Positions 42,998-52,460 of a stretch of DNA of 64,000 nt are shown here, piece after piece. Position numbers and translations under genes: made by a program. The DNA comes from Pseudoduganella aquatica (GTDB lineage: Bacteria > Pseudomonadota > Gammaproteobacteria > Burkholderiales > Burkholderiaceae_D): the NCBI RefSeq assembly GCF_009857595.1, contig NZ_WWCU01000001.1:248001-312000 (forward strand), in the 5' to 3' direction. The notes beneath the pieces were generated by a model. That model was given only the letters and a program-made list of their open reading frames with translations, was not told where the DNA came from and made no database searches. How positions within the stretch are numbered: the stretch's first letter is position 1; every line of letters begins with the position of its first letter.

Positions 42998-43711
42998 CTA
43001 GATCCAGGCGGACGGCGAGAACAGATAGCCCTCGCCGCGCACCGTCTTGATTCTTTCCGCGTCGTGGTCGTCGAAGCGGCGGCGCAGCTTGGAGATGCTG
43101 TTGTCTATGCTGCGGTCCATGCCGTCGAACTCCAGGCCGCGCAGTTTTTTCAGCAGCGCGTCGCGCGACAGCACCGTGCCCGCCGCCTCGGCCAGCACCA
43201 GCAGCAGCTTGTATTCGCTCCCGCTCAGCAGCACCGGCGTGCCGCGCCAGCGCACCTCGCGGTCGCTGGTGGCGATGCACAGCGCGCCGAATTGCAGCGT
43301 GCCCGGCGCGGCGGCTGGCAGCGCCGCGCCAACGCCGTTGGCCGCAGACCCGGCGCGCCGCAGCAGCGCGCGCAGGCGCGCCAGCAGCACGCGCGGCTGC
43401 ACCGGCTTGTTGATGAAATCGTCGGCGCCGTGTTCCAGCAGCGCCACCTGGTCGTAGTCATCCTCGCGCGCCGTCAGCACCAGGATGGGCGTGGCGCCCA
43501 GTGCGCGCAGCTGGCGGCACACGTCGGCGCCGTCCATGCCGGGCAACATCAGGTCCAGCACCACGATGTCGGGCGCGAAGGCGTGGAAGCGCGGCAGCGC
43601 CTGGTCGCCGCGCGCCACCACCTCCACCTCGAACTCATACGCGGCCAGGTACTCCGCCACGAGGGACGACAGGCGCGCGTCGTCCTCCACCAGCAGCAGC
43701 CGCGTCGCCAT
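42998..43711 (-). CDS. rstA: OmpR-family response regulator, RstA-like
   Basis: 237 residues from ATG 43709-43711. Receiver domain with acidic pocket EDD, phospho-Asp in VVLDLMLPGMDG and Lys in INKPVQPR; C-terminal winged-helix domain (about 130-235) with SGSEYKLLLVLAE and SISKLRRRFDD. Its ATG shares a base with the stop of the acyl-CoA dehydrogenase gene (TAATG), so it is translationally coupled to that gene rather than to its kinase. Convergent with the preceding exported protein. Confidence 0.88.
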   Translation of the reverse strand: MATRLLLVEDDARLSSLVAEYLAAYEFEVEVVARGDQALPRFHAFAPDIVVLDLMLPGMDGADVCRQLRALGATPILVLTAREDDYDQVALLEHGADDFINKPVQPRVLLARLRALLRRAGSAANGVGAALPAAAPGTLQFGALCIATSDREVRWRGTPVLLSGSEYKLLLVLAEAAGTVLSRDALLKKLRGLEFDGMDRSIDNSISKLRRRFDDHDAERIKTVRGEGYLFSPSAWI

Positions 43712-44838
43712 TACAGCGCCCGCGCGATCAGCAGCTTCTGGATGTCGCTGGTGCCTTCGTAGATCTGGCACACGCGCACATCGCGGTAGATGCGCTCGAC
43801 CGGGAAGTCGGACACATAGCCGTAGCCGCCGTGCACCTGGATCGCATCCGAGCACACGCGCTCCGCCATTTCGGAGGCGAACAGTTTGGCCATGGCCGCC
43901 TCTTTCAGGCAGGGCTGGCCGGCGTCCTTGAGCGAGGCCGCGTGCAGGATCAGCTGGCGCGCCGCTTCGATCCGGGTCGCCATGTCGGCCAGCTTGAACT
44001 GCACCGACTGGTGCTCGAAGATGGTCTTGCCGAAGGTCTCGCGTTCGCGCGCATACTTCAGCGCCGCCTCGTAGGCCGCGCGCGCCATGCCCACCGACTG
44101 CGAAGCGATGCCGATGCGGCCGCCCTCCAGGCCGGACAGGGCGATCTTGTAGCCCATGCCCTCCTCGCCGATCAGGTTCGCGGCCGGGATGCGGCAATTC
44201 TCGAACAGGATCTGCGCCGTGTCCGAGGAGTGCTGGCCCATCTTCTGCTCCAGGCCCGCGACGATGTAGCCGGGCGCGCTGGTCGGCACCCAGAAGGCGC
44301 TGATGCCCTTTTTGCCGGCCGCCTTGTCGGTGACGGCCATGACGATGGCCACGTCGGCGTATTTGCCGCTGGTGATGAACTGCTTCACGCCGTTGATCAC
44401 GTACTCGTCGCCGTCGCGCGTGGCCGTGGTGCGCAGCGCCGCCGCGTCCGAGCCGGTGTGCGGTTCGGTCAGGCAGAACGCGCCCAGCATGTCGCCTTGC
44501 GCCAGGGGCCGCAGCCACTGCTGCTTCTGCTGCTCGTTGGCGTACATCATGGCGATGCTGCACACCGGGCAGTTGTTGACCGAGATGACGGTGGACGTGC
44601 CGCCGTCGCCGGCCGCGATTTCCTCCAGCACCAGGGCCAGGGACACGTAGTCCAGTCCCGCGCCGCCCAGTTCTTCGGGCACCGCCACGCCGAAGGCGCC
44701 CAGCGCCGCCAGCTCCTTCAGTTCCTCTTTCGGAAAGTGGTGCTCCTTGTCCCAGCGCGCCGCGTTGGGCGCCAGGCGTTCCTGCGAAAAGCTGCGCAGG
44801 GCGTCTCGTATCATTTGGTGTTCTTCGCTCAGTATCAT
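43711..44838 (-). CDS. Acyl-CoA dehydrogenase (short/branched-chain type)
   Basis: 375 residues from ATG 44836-44838. FAD-dependent alpha,beta-dehydrogenation of an acyl-CoA. Motifs: CLTEPHTGSDAAAL, SGKYADVAIVMA, GEEGMGYKIALSGLEGGRIG, and the catalytic Glu in RVCQIYEGTSDIQKLLIAR. Closest to butyryl- or 2-methylbutyryl-CoA dehydrogenases. The upstream repeat at 44856-44950 separates it from the SDR gene, so it may have its own promoter. The frame is open through the repeat but that is not coding. Confidence 0.9.
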   Translation of the reverse strand: MILSEEHQMIRDALRSFSQERLAPNAARWDKEHHFPKEELKELAALGAFGVAVPEELGGAGLDYVSLALVLEEIAAGDGGTSTVISVNNCPVCSIAMMYANEQQKQQWLRPLAQGDMLGAFCLTEPHTGSDAAALRTTATRDGDEYVINGVKQFITSGKYADVAIVMAVTDKAAGKKGISAFWVPTSAPGYIVAGLEQKMGQHSSDTAQILFENCRIPAANLIGEEGMGYKIALSGLEGGRIGIASQSVGMARAAYEAALKYARERETFGKTIFEHQSVQFKLADMATRIEAARQLILHAASLKDAGQPCLKEAAMAKLFASEMAERVCSDAIQVHGGYGYVSDFPVERIYRDVRVCQIYEGTSDIQKLLIARAL

Positions 44839-44855
44839 TCTGTGCTTTCGTTGTT

Positions 44856-44950
44856 GGCGGGTTACGCGCTGCGCGCTAACCCGCCCTACATATTGGTTGT
44901 TGAATGTGGAGAAAGCGTAGGGCGGGTTAGGCGGCACGCCGTAACCCGCC
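44856..44950. repeat. Paired inverted extragenic repeat (BIME-like), copy 2
   Basis: Units 44856-44890 and 44916-44950 lie head to head, each with GGCGGGTTACG...CTAACCCGCCCTAC. Same family as 38013-38100, with a 35-base unit and a different 25-base spacer. It lies between the SDR stop and the acyl-CoA dehydrogenase start and could stop or attenuate the upstream transcript. Confidence 0.85.
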
Positions 44951-44957
44951 ATGCGTG

Positions 44958-45653
44958 CTACCAGGCGATAGGCGTGCCATCGTAATTGCGGAACACGGCT
45001 TGCGTGGAGCCCTGCAGCGTATCGAGCGTGTGGCGGATGCCGCTGGCGCTTTCTTCAACGGCGATGTCCGCGCCGCCGCCGCCCATCTCGGTGCGCACCC
45101 AGCCCGGATGCAGGGCCACGCAGGTGCAGCCCTTGTTGCCGAAGGTGAGCGCGGTGTCGATCAGCACGGAGTTCAGCGCCGCCTTGCTGGCGCGGTACAG
45201 CGAGCCGCCCGCGCTGCCGCGTTCCGCCAGGGAGCCCATGCGCGAGGACAGCACCGCCAGCTTGCCGCCGGCCGGCTTGCCCGCAGTTCGCTTCCCTGCG
45301 GCGCACACCAGCGGCGCCAGGATGGGCAGCAGCCACATCGCCGCCAGCACATTGGTGTGCATCACCATGTCGAAGTCGGTCTGGACCGGAAAGCCGTCAT
45401 GGCGCGGGCCGTACACGCCCGCGTTCAGGATGGCCACGTCCAGCTGCTCGCCGTCCAGCTTCCAGCCCAGGCCGGCCACCGCTTCCACATCGGTCACGTC
45501 CAGCGTGTGCGTTTCCGCACCCATGCCGGACAGCTCCGCGACGTCGTCCGGCTTGCGGGCGGTGGCGATCACGCGCCAGCCGTCCGCCAGGTACTGGCGC
45601 GCCAGCTCGTGGCCTATGCCGCGCGAAGCGCCGATAATGAGTACGGCCGGCAT
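44958..45653 (-). CDS. Short-chain dehydrogenase/reductase
   Basis: 231 residues from ATG 45651-45653. Rossmann loop IIGASRGIGHELA (about residues 5-17), NAGVYGP, and the catalytic Tyr/Lys in YRASKAALN, with Ser in VLSSRMGS. C-factor/sniffer-like subfamily. Starts 2 bases after the thiolase stop, so part of the liuR-liuA-aceK run. The substrate is unknown; a 3-hydroxyacyl-CoA is possible from context. Confidence 0.88.
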   Translation of the reverse strand: MPAVLIIGASRGIGHELARQYLADGWRVIATARKPDDVAELSGMGAETHTLDVTDVEAVAGLGWKLDGEQLDVAILNAGVYGPRHDGFPVQTDFDMVMHTNVLAAMWLLPILAPLVCAAGKRTAGKPAGGKLAVLSSRMGSLAERGSAGGSLYRASKAALNSVLIDTALTFGNKGCTCVALHPGWVRTEMGGGGADIAVEESASGIRHTLDTLQGSTQAVFRNYDGTPIAW

Positions 45654-45655
45654 GC

Positions 45656-46855
45656 TTACACCAGCTCGATGGCCATGGCGGTGGCTTCGCCGCCGCCTAT
45701 GCACAGCGCCGCCACGCCGCGCTTGCCGCCGGTGCGCTTGAGCGCGCCGATCAGCGTGACCACGATGCGCGCGCCGGAAGCGCCGATAGGGTGGCCCAGC
45801 GCGCAGGCGCCGCCGTGCACGTTCACCTTGCTGTGCGGGATGTCCAGGTCGCGCATGGCGGCCATGGGCACGGCCGCGAAGGCTTCGTTGATCTCGAACA
45901 GGTCCACGTCCCTGGCGCTCCAGCCGGTCTTCTTGAACAGCTTCTCGATGGCGCCGATCGGGGCCACCGTGAACTGGTCCGGCGCCAGCGCGTTGGTGGC
46001 GTGGCCCAGCACCTTGGCGATCGGGGTCAGGCCCTGCGCCTTGGCGGTCGATTCGCGCATCATCACCAGCGCGGCGGCGCCGTCGTTGATGGACGAGGAC
46101 GAGGCGGCGGTGATGGTGCCGTCCTTCTTGAAGGCGGTGCGCAGCGTCGGGATCTTGTCGATCTTGGCTTTCAGCGGACCTTCGTCTTTTTCAATCACGG
46201 TGTCGCCTGCGCGGCTGGTCACGGTGACCGGCGCCATTTCCCACTTGAACCAGCCCTCATTGGTGGCGGCCTGCGCGCGCTTGACCGATTCGATGGCGAA
46301 GGCGTCCTGCTCTTCGCGCGAGAACTGGTACTTGGCCGAGCACTCTTCGGCGAAAGTGCCCATGGAGCGGCCTTCGCCGGTCTTGTCGTTGCGCGAGTAG
46401 GCGTCTTCCAGGCCGTCGTACATCATGTGGTCGAACATCATGCCGTGGCCGATGCGGTAGCCGCCGCGCGCCTTGGGAATGAGGTAGGGCGCGTTGGTCA
46501 TGGACTCCATGCCGCCCGCCACGATCACGTCGGCGCTGCCGGCCGCCAGCGCGTCATAGGCGTAGATGGCGGCCTGCATGGCCGAGCCGCACATTTTCGA
46601 CAGCGTGACCGCGCCGGTGGACGTGGGCAGGCCCGCTTTCAGCAGCGCCTGGCGCGCAGGCGCCTGGCCCTGGCCCGCCATCAGGCAGTTGCCGAAGTAG
46701 ACGTGTTCGACGGCGGCAGGCGCCACGCCGGAACGCTCGACGGCGGCCTGGATGGCGACCGCGCCCAGGTCGTGCGCGCTCTTGGCCGAGAAGTCGCCCT
46801 GGAAGGCGCCCATGGGGGTGCGGGCTGCGCCCACGATAACGATAGAATCATTCAT
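45656..46855 (-). CDS. Acetyl-CoA C-acetyltransferase (thiolase)
   Basis: 399 residues. Start ATG 46853-46855 overlaps the aceK stop by 8 bases. Catalytic Cys in [11 protein letters not shown] (about 90), His in [15 protein letters not shown], and second Cys in [10 protein letters not shown]. Degradative or biosynthetic thiolase; in this operon it would split acetoacetyl-CoA from leucine breakdown into two acetyl-CoA, completing the pathway begun by LiuA. Confidence 0.93.
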   Translation of the reverse strand: MNDSIVIVGAARTPMGAFQGDFSAKSAHDLGAVAIQAAVERSGVAPAAVEHVYFGNCLMAGQGQAPARQALLKAGLPTSTGAVTLSKMCGSAMQAAIYAYDALAAGSADVIVAGGMESMTNAPYLIPKARGGYRIGHGMMFDHMMYDGLEDAYSRNDKTGEGRSMGTFAEECSAKYQFSREEQDAFAIESVKRAQAATNEGWFKWEMAPVTVTSRAGDTVIEKDEGPLKAKIDKIPTLRTAFKKDGTITAASSSSINDGAAALVMMRESTAKAQGLTPIAKVLGHATNALAPDQFTVAPIGAIEKLFKKTGWSARDVDLFEINEAFAAVPMAAMRDLDIPHSKVNVHGGACALGHPIGASGARIVVTLIGALKRTGGKRGVAALCIGGGEATAMAIELV

Positions 46856-48683
46856 TTTCACTGGTCTCCAGTAAGGTCGGCGCAACATGCGCCGCGGATG
46901 GGATGGCAGGGGTGCCCTGATAAGAAAAACGGATGTGCTGCGGATAGGGGAATACGTCTTCCACGATGCCGGCCTGGATGCGCTCCTTGCGCCGCTGCCA
47001 GAACTCGCGCGTGAACAGGTCGGCGTGGTGCAGCATGAAATACTTGCGGATCTTCGCGTTGCCCAGCAAGAAGCGGCCGAACTGCTCGGGGAACACGTCG
47101 TGCGGGCCGACGTGGTACCACGGCTCGGCCGCCATCTCCTCCTCCTCGGTGCGGGCCTCGGGGATGTCGCGGAAATTGCAGTCGGTGATGTACTCGATTT
47201 CGTCGTAATCGTAGAACACCACGCGCTTGTGGCGGGTCACGCCGAAGTTCTTGTACAGCATGTCGCCGGGGAAGATATTGGCCGCCACCAGCTCCTTGAT
47301 GGCGTTGCCGTATTCCAGCACGCCGTGCTCGATGCGGGCGTCGTCGCCCTGCTGCTCGGCGTGCGTCAGCCAGATATTGAGCGGCACCATGCGGCGCTCG
47401 ATGTACAGGTGCTTGATGACGATGTTGTTACCGTCCTCCTCCAGCAGCGACGGCGCGTGCTGGCGGATCTCGGCGATCAGCTCCTCCTTCATGCGGTGGC
47501 GCGGGAAGGCCACGTTGGAGTACTCCAGCGTGTCGGCCATGCGGCCCACGCGGTCGTGGTGCTTCACCAGCAGGTATTTTTCCTTCACCAGCGCGCGCGT
47601 GGTGTCCTTGGGCGCCGGGAAGAAATCCTTGATCAGCTTGAACACATAGGGGAAGGACGGCAGCGCGAACACCAGCATCACCAGGCCGCGTATGCCGGGC
47701 GCCGCGCCGAACTGGTCGGACGAATGCTTGAGGTGCTGCAGGTAGTCGCGGTAGAACAGCGTCTTGCCCTGCTTCTGCAGGCCGAGGATGGTGTAGATCT
47801 CGCTGCGCGGCTTGCGCGGCAGCAGGGTGCGGATGAACTGCACATAGGCCGACGGCACTTCCATGTCCACCATGAAGTAGGCGCGCGTGAACGAGAACAG
47901 GATGATGATCTGCTCCTGGTCGAACAGCACGGTGTCCAGTATCAGCTCGCCGTTGCGGTTGTGCAGGATGGGCACCACGAAGGGATATTCGCGCGCCCCG
48001 TTGATGCCCTTGCCGACGATGTAGGCGCCCTTGTTGCGGAAGAACAGCTTGGACAGCACCTGGATCTGGTGGTTGGGCTCCAGCGCCTCGGCGCCGAACA
48101 GCTGGCGCAGGCGGGCTTCGACCTGTTCCACGTCGCGGTCCAGGTTGGCGAAGCGCGCGTCCAGGCTGAAGTCGGTGACGATGCGCCGCAGCGTGCCGCT
48201 CAGGCCGTCCGTGCCGGGGTAGTACATGCGGTAGGTGGGCGCCGCTTCCTCGGTTTCGATGTACTCGGTGGACACCACCGGCCGCACAAAGATGAACTCG
48301 TTGTGGAAATAGCTGCGGTGCAGGATGTTGCAGCACACCGAGTTGAAGAAGGTCTCGGCCAGCTCCGGCTGCTTGTGGCCGGACAGCAGGCCGATAAAGT
48401 GCAGCTTGCATTCGCGCCACACCTCGTCGGTCAGGTCTTCCGGCGCGTACTCGTCCTCCAGCATGTGCACGCACTCCTGCACCCGCTTGTCGTAGAAGCC
48501 GATGCGCTCGCGCGCCGCCTGCTGCGCCACTTTCCATTCGCCGCGCTCGAAATGCAGCTTGGCCTGCTGGCTGGTGGCGCGGAACAGGCGGTAATGCTTG
48601 TCGAAGCCGTCGCGGATGGTGAGCGCGATGTCGAACGCTATCTGGGAAGACAGCAGTTTCGGGAATGCAGCCTGGTTCATCAT
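46848..48683 (-). CDS. aceK: Isocitrate dehydrogenase kinase/phosphatase
   Basis: 611 residues, full length (E. coli 578). Phosphorylates isocitrate dehydrogenase to push isocitrate into the glyoxylate shunt, and reverses it. ATP-binding and kinase motifs such as [35 protein letters not shown] and [16 protein letters not shown] are characteristic of the family. It is normally next to aceBA; here it lies 31 bases after liuA and overlaps a thiolase gene. Confidence 0.97.
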   Translation of the reverse strand: MMNQAAFPKLLSSQIAFDIALTIRDGFDKHYRLFRATSQQAKLHFERGEWKVAQQAARERIGFYDKRVQECVHMLEDEYAPEDLTDEVWRECKLHFIGLLSGHKQPELAETFFNSVCCNILHRSYFHNEFIFVRPVVSTEYIETEEAAPTYRMYYPGTDGLSGTLRRIVTDFSLDARFANLDRDVEQVEARLRQLFGAEALEPNHQIQVLSKLFFRNKGAYIVGKGINGAREYPFVVPILHNRNGELILDTVLFDQEQIIILFSFTRAYFMVDMEVPSAYVQFIRTLLPRKPRSEIYTILGLQKQGKTLFYRDYLQHLKHSSDQFGAAPGIRGLVMLVFALPSFPYVFKLIKDFFPAPKDTTRALVKEKYLLVKHHDRVGRMADTLEYSNVAFPRHRMKEELIAEIRQHAPSLLEEDGNNIVIKHLYIERRMVPLNIWLTHAEQQGDDARIEHGVLEYGNAIKELVAANIFPGDMLYKNFGVTRHKRVVFYDYDEIEYITDCNFRDIPEARTEEEEMAAEPWYHVGPHDVFPEQFGRFLLGNAKIRKYFMLHHADLFTREFWQRRKERIQAGIVEDVFPYPQHIRFSYQGTPAIPSAAHVAPTLLETSENE

Positions 48684-48714
48684 GGACGGGCCGGCAACAT
48701 CGCGCTCTGGCAGC

Positions 48715-49899
48715 TTACTTGGTTTCCGCGAACAGTTCGCGGCCGATCAGCATGCGGCGGATTTCGCTGGTGCCCGCGCCGATCTCGTACAGCTTGGCGT
48801 CGCGCCACAAACGGCCGACCGGATACTCGTTGATGTAGCCGTTGCCGCCCAGGGTCTGGATCGCCTCGCCGGCCATCCAGGTGGCTTTCTCGGCGCTGTA
48901 CAGGATGGCGCCGGCGGCGTCCTTGCGCAGCTGGCGCACCGCTTCCGGCGACTTGGCGCGGTCGCAGGCCTGGCCCACGGCGTAGACATAGGCCTTGCAG
49001 GCCATCATGGTCGAGTACATATCGGCGAGCTTGCCCTGCATCAGCTGGAATTCGCCGATAGGCTGGCCGAACTGCTTGCGGTCGTGGATGTAGGGCACGA
49101 CGGCGTCCATGCAGGCCTGCATGATGCCCAGCGGGCCGCCGGACAGCACGGTGCGCTCGAAGTCCAGGCCGGACATCAGCACGTTCACGCCCTTGCCCAG
49201 GCCGCCCAGCACGTTCTCGGCCGGCACTTCGCAGTCCTCGAACACCAGCTCGCCGGTGTGCGAACCGCGCATGCCCAGCTTGTCCAGTTTCTGCGCCACC
49301 GAGAAGCCCTTGAAGCCTTTTTCGATCAGGAAGGCCGTCATGCCGCGCGGGCCGGCTTCCAGGTCGTTCTTGGCGTACACCACCAGCACGTCCGCGTCGG
49401 GGCCGTTGGTGATCCACATCTTGGTGCCGTTCAGCACCCAGCGGTCGCCCTTCCAGTCGGCGCGCAGTTTCATGCTCACCACGTCGGAACCGGCGTTCGG
49501 CTCGGACATGGCCAGCGCGCCCACGTGCTCGCCCGAGATCAGCCTGGGCAGGTATTTCTGCTTCTGCTCTTCGGTGCCGTTGCGCTTGATCTGGTTCACG
49601 CACAGATTGGAATGCGCGCCGTAGGACAGGCCCACCGAGGCGGACGCGCGCGAAATCTCCTCCATCGCCACGATATGGGCCAGGTAGCCCATATTGGCGC
49701 CGCCGTATTCCTCGCCCACGGTGATGCCCAGCAGGCCCAGGTCGCCCATCTTGCGCCACAGGTCCATGGGGAACTGGTCGCTGCGGTCGATCTCGGCGGC
49801 GCGCGGCGCGATTTCGGCGGCGGCGAACTCCTGCACGGCGGAGCGCAGGGCGGCGATGTCTTCGCCGTGGTCAAAGGTCAGGCCTGGGAGATGGAGCAT
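48715..49899 (-). CDS. liuA: Isovaleryl-CoA dehydrogenase
   Basis: 394 residues. First committed step of leucine degradation: isovaleryl-CoA to 3-methylcrotonyl-CoA, with FAD and electron-transfer flavoprotein. [38 protein letters not shown] and [20 protein letters not shown] are typical of IVD; the catalytic Glu in the second-helix segment [11 protein letters not shown] is the IVD-type position. The start at 49899 lies 39 bases downstream of a -10 element and below the LiuR operator at 49952. Confidence 0.93.
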   Translation of the reverse strand: MLHLPGLTFDHGEDIAALRSAVQEFAAAEIAPRAAEIDRSDQFPMDLWRKMGDLGLLGITVGEEYGGANMGYLAHIVAMEEISRASASVGLSYGAHSNLCVNQIKRNGTEEQKQKYLPRLISGEHVGALAMSEPNAGSDVVSMKLRADWKGDRWVLNGTKMWITNGPDADVLVVYAKNDLEAGPRGMTAFLIEKGFKGFSVAQKLDKLGMRGSHTGELVFEDCEVPAENVLGGLGKGVNVLMSGLDFERTVLSGGPLGIMQACMDAVVPYIHDRKQFGQPIGEFQLMQGKLADMYSTMMACKAYVYAVGQACDRAKSPEAVRQLRKDAAGAILYSAEKATWMAGEAIQTLGGNGYINEYPVGRLWRDAKLYEIGAGTSEIRRMLIGRELFAETK

Positions 49900-49937
49900 G
49901 TCGTCCTCATTCTTCTGGTTGGAGTGGTGAAGCGCCC

Positions 49938-49971
49938 ATGATACGCCGATGTGACGTTAACGTAAACGTCA
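49938..49971 (-). promoter_or_regulatory. liuA promoter and LiuR operator
   Basis: TGACGTTAACGTAAACGTCA (49952-49971) is a 20-base palindrome with 7-base arms TGACGTT/AACGTCA around N6. On the minus strand a -35 TTTACG (49966-49961) inside it is followed after 17 bases by -10 TATCAT (49943-49938). The operator overlaps the last three bases of liuR. Such overlap with the promoter spacer is the usual mode for MerR-type regulators. Confidence 0.8.
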
Positions 49972-50367
49972 AGTGGCCTGGGGTTCCGTGATGGCGGCCA
50001 GCAGGCGCCGGCATTCGTCCTCGTGGGCGGTCAGCTCGGACAGCGCCATTTCGATGTCCTCGCGCTGCTGTTCCAGCGTCACGCGGTGCTGGTTCAGCAC
50101 GCCCAGGAAACGGTGCATCTGGGCGCTGGTGTCCTTGGGCGACTCATACATGTCGACCAGGCTCTTGATTTCGGACAGCGACAGGCCGAGGCGCTTGCCG
50201 CGCAGCGTCAGCTTGAGGCGGGTGCGGTCGCGCGGCGTGTAGACGCGGTTGCGGCCGCCGGCGCCTTCGCGCGAGGGGCTCAGCAGGCCCTGGTCTTCGT
50301 AAAAGCGGATGGCGCGCGCCGTGATGTCGAATTCGCGGGCCAGTTCGGTGATGGTGTAGGTTGGCAT
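49969..50367 (-). CDS. liuR: MerR-family regulator of leucine/isovalerate catabolism
   Basis: 132 residues. MerR-type HTH at the N-terminus (YTITELAREFDITARAIRFY, then EDQGLLSPSR) and a coiled-coil dimerisation helix (about 85-130). No Cys cluster for metals, consistent with LiuR, which represses liu genes and responds to a branched-chain acyl-CoA intermediate. It is the first gene of the liuR-liuA-aceK-thiolase-SDR run, and ACGT-rich palindromes lie before liuR, liuA and (distantly) liuB. Confidence 0.9.
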   Translation of the reverse strand: MPTYTITELAREFDITARAIRFYEDQGLLSPSREGAGGRNRVYTPRDRTRLKLTLRGKRLGLSLSEIKSLVDMYESPKDTSAQMHRFLGVLNQHRVTLEQQREDIEMALSELTAHEDECRRLLAAITEPQAT

Positions 50368-50390
50368 TTTAATAAAATCGGCTTCAACTT

Positions 50391-50408
50391 CCGTTTACGT
50401 AACGTCAA
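50391..50408. promoter_or_regulatory. LiuR-like operator upstream of liuR (one base shorter)
   Basis: CCGTTTACGTAACGTCAA, 24 bases upstream of the liuR start. Relative to the liuA operator read on the minus strand (CGTTTACGTTAACGTCA) it lacks one T in the middle, so the arms are N5 instead of N6 apart. A TACAAT on the minus strand just upstream (50416-50411) could be the liuR -10, placing the site over the transcription start. Confidence 0.65.
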
Positions 50409-50744
50409 ATACATTGTAGCCCATCGCGGCACGTACAGTCGGTGGCAATTGACGACTGCTTATGGCGTATCGTGCGACGGCCTAAATCGCGTGTCGTCAT
50501 GATATGTTACAAAGCAAGCGCCAAGACCGGGTAAGATCCGTGTCGAACGAACGTTCAATCTATAAATTCAACGTCTAAATTCAATTTGCCGTATCATTCG
50601 TTATCACAAATTAAATTTGGACAATATGCGGGCGCCCCTGGCGCCAATGAATGAGCAATGTTAAATTTCAAGTTCTCTGTTGACACAGTTCGTCTGACAT
50701 GTCGAGAGACTGACTTTCATTGCATGATATGAAATAGTGCAACT
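50409..50744. other. AT-rich intergenic spacer between liuR and the HTH gene
   Basis: 336 bases with base composition well below the rest of the window and no gene that I can support on either strand. It contains the liuR upstream region at the left. TTGACA at 50680-50685 looks like a -35 for the HTH gene, but no good -10 is found 16-18 bases downstream. GCGCCCCTGGCGCC (50632-50645) can form a small hairpin. I see no RNA gene in it. Confidence 0.5.
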
Positions 50745-51152
50745 ATGAATTCTTCTAACGAACGCGAAAGTTTTAGCCAGCGCTTGCAGCAGGCTCTGAA
50801 AAACGCCCACTACTCTCCCGACAGCCCAACCCGTCTGGCCCGCGAATTTAACATTCGTTTTGACGGACGCCCCATAACGGTGCACGCAGCGCGCAAATGG
50901 CTGGTTGGCGAAGCCATCCCCACTCAGGAAAAGCTGCGCATGATCGCCCAATGGCTGGGTGTGCCGGCCGACTGGCTGCGTTTCGGCGGCCCGGAAGCGG
51001 CGGCCCCCGCCAGCGACAGCGGCAGCGGCCTGTCCCGTTTCGAGTCGGCCGACGTGAAACTGATCGCCGATTTGCAGCGCCTGGACGAGCATCACCGCCA
51101 GATCGCGCGTGAATTTATTCGCATGCTGGTGCGGGTGAACTACCAAAAGTAA
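50745..51152 (+). CDS. Small helix-turn-helix DNA-binding protein
   Basis: 135 residues. The central part SPTRLAREFNIRFDGRPITV then HAARKWLVGEAIPTQEKLRM and IAQWLGVPADWLRFG reads as a phage-repressor-like HTH (about 25-80) of a type common in Burkholderiales; the C-terminal 40 residues are helical and polar, possibly for dimerisation. There is no protease or effector domain. It stands alone in AT-rich surroundings. Target and signal unknown. Confidence 0.75.
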   Translation: MNSSNERESFSQRLQQALKNAHYSPDSPTRLAREFNIRFDGRPITVHAARKWLVGEAIPTQEKLRMIAQWLGVPADWLRFGGPEAAAPASDSGSGLSRFESADVKLIADLQRLDEHHRQIAREFIRMLVRVNYQK

Positions 51153-51329
51153 CAAAACGGCGCGCCGTTCTTGATAGATTCATAAATTAAAGAACGAGTG
51201 TGCCACAATCAAGCGTATCCGTGCGTTTCCACCGAATGTTCGGGCTCCGATAGCGAATTGTCACAGTTTCGAAACGGAATTGGTGCACAATAGGGCTGCG
51301 CAATGCACGCGCTATTTCAGGAGTCCGGA

Positions 51330-51509
51330 TTGAGCCGCTTGATGAGAAACAACTACAGCAATGTAGCGCAGCTGAAAGACCTGATGACCGCCCCGCCGAT
51401 GACGGCCGCCCGCCATGCCGAACTGATGCGTAAGCGCATCGCGCAGCGGCGCATGCTGGAAGAAGCGAGGGAATTGAAGCGTGCCAGCGGCAGCTTCGAG
51501 AAGAGTTAA
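51330..51509 (+). CDS. Small basic protein, unknown function
   Basis: 59 residues from a TTG at 51330 with CAGGAG six bases upstream; the ATG at 51303 is in frame but has no ribosome binding site, and ATG 51342 is a third choice. Lysine/arginine-rich helical sequence (RHAELMRKRIAQRRMLEEAR). No recognised domain. It is convergent with ubiX, six bases away. Coding status is likely but not proven. Confidence 0.5.
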   Translation: MSRLMRNNYSNVAQLKDLMTAPPMTAARHAELMRKRIAQRRMLEEARELKRASGSFEKS

Positions 51510-51515
51510 AGCAGG

Positions 51516-52094
51516 CTAGCTCAAGCCGCCCCAGCGCGGCGCCAGCTGGTGTTCCAGGCCGAACAGGTCGAGCACGCGGGCCACCGTGTGGTCCACCATG
51601 TCGGCGATGCTCTGCGGCTGGTGATAGAAACTGGGCAGGGGCGGGAAGATAATGCCGCCCATTTCAGTGACGGCCGTCATATTGCGCAGGTGCGCCAGGT
51701 TGAACGGCGTTTCGCGCACCATCAGCACCAGGCGGCGGCGCTCCTTGAGCACCACGTCCGCCGCGCGCGCGATCAGATTGTCCGACAGGCCGTGCGCCAC
51801 CGACGCCAGCGTCTTCATCGAGCATGGCGCGACTATCATCCCATCCGACTGGAAAGACCCGCTGGCGATGGACGCGCCGATATTGTGCTGCTTGTGCACC
51901 ACGTCGGCCAGCGCCTCCACTTCCTTGCGCTGCAAGCCGGTTTCCTGGTGCAGGGTCAGCACGGCCGCGTCCGATACCACCAGGTGGGACTCCACCTGGG
52001 GCAATTCCTTCAACACTTGCAGCAGCCGCACCCCATACACGGCGCCCGTGGCGCCGGTGATGGCGATGACCAGCCGCCGCCGGCGATCAGGCAT
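51516..52094 (-). CDS. ubiX: Flavin prenyltransferase UbiX
   Basis: 192 residues. Makes prenyl-FMN, the cofactor of the UbiD decarboxylase of ubiquinone synthesis. Flavoprotein fold with [15 protein letters not shown] near the N-terminus, [20 protein letters not shown] and [16 protein letters not shown]. It starts inside the grxD stop region (8-base overlap), so the two are co-translated. Confidence 0.95.
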   Translation of the reverse strand: MPDRRRRLVIAITGATGAVYGVRLLQVLKELPQVESHLVVSDAAVLTLHQETGLQRKEVEALADVVHKQHNIGASIASGSFQSDGMIVAPCSMKTLASVAHGLSDNLIARAADVVLKERRRLVLMVRETPFNLAHLRNMTAVTEMGGIIFPPLPSFYHQPQSIADMVDHTVARVLDLFGLEHQLAPRWGGLS

Positions 52095-52398
52095 CCAGCA
52101 GGGCCTTCAGTTCGCCCGACTCAAACATCTCGTTCATGATGTCCGAACCGCCGATGAACTCGCCCTTCACGTAGAGCTGCGGAATGGTAGGCCAGTTCGA
52201 GTATTCCTTGATGCCCTGGCGGACTTCAGGATCGTCCAGCACGTTCACGGTGGCGATATTCTCCACGCCGCAAGCTTTCAGGATCTGGATGGCGCGGCCG
52301 GAAAAGCCGCACTGCGGGAACTGGGCGGTGCCCTTCATGAACAGGACCACAGGCGTGTTGGTCACGGTTTCTTTGATCCAGGTTTGTACGTCGCTCAT
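52087..52398 (-). CDS. grxD: Monothiol glutaredoxin Grx4
   Basis: 103 residues. CGFS active site at 30-33 in [10 protein letters not shown], then [20 protein letters not shown] for glutathione and cluster binding. Carries and transfers 2Fe-2S clusters. Divergent from padR across 146 bases and overlapping ubiX. Confidence 0.97.
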   Translation of the reverse strand: MSDVQTWIKETVTNTPVVLFMKGTAQFPQCGFSGRAIQILKACGVENIATVNVLDDPEVRQGIKEYSNWPTIPQLYVKGEFIGGSDIMNEMFESGELKALLDA

Positions 52399-52460
52399 TG
52401 CTGCCTCGGGGGAAATTGAATAGATGCCGACATTTTATAAGAAATGCGGCCCCCGCGTGC

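Noticed and set aside
44839..44952. N-terminal extension of the acyl-CoA dehydrogenase
   Set aside because: It translates the extragenic repeat at 44856-44950; ATG 44838 matches the family start.
50680..50703. Sigma-70 promoter for the HTH gene based on TTGACA
   Set aside because: No acceptable -10 hexamer lies 16-18 bases downstream.
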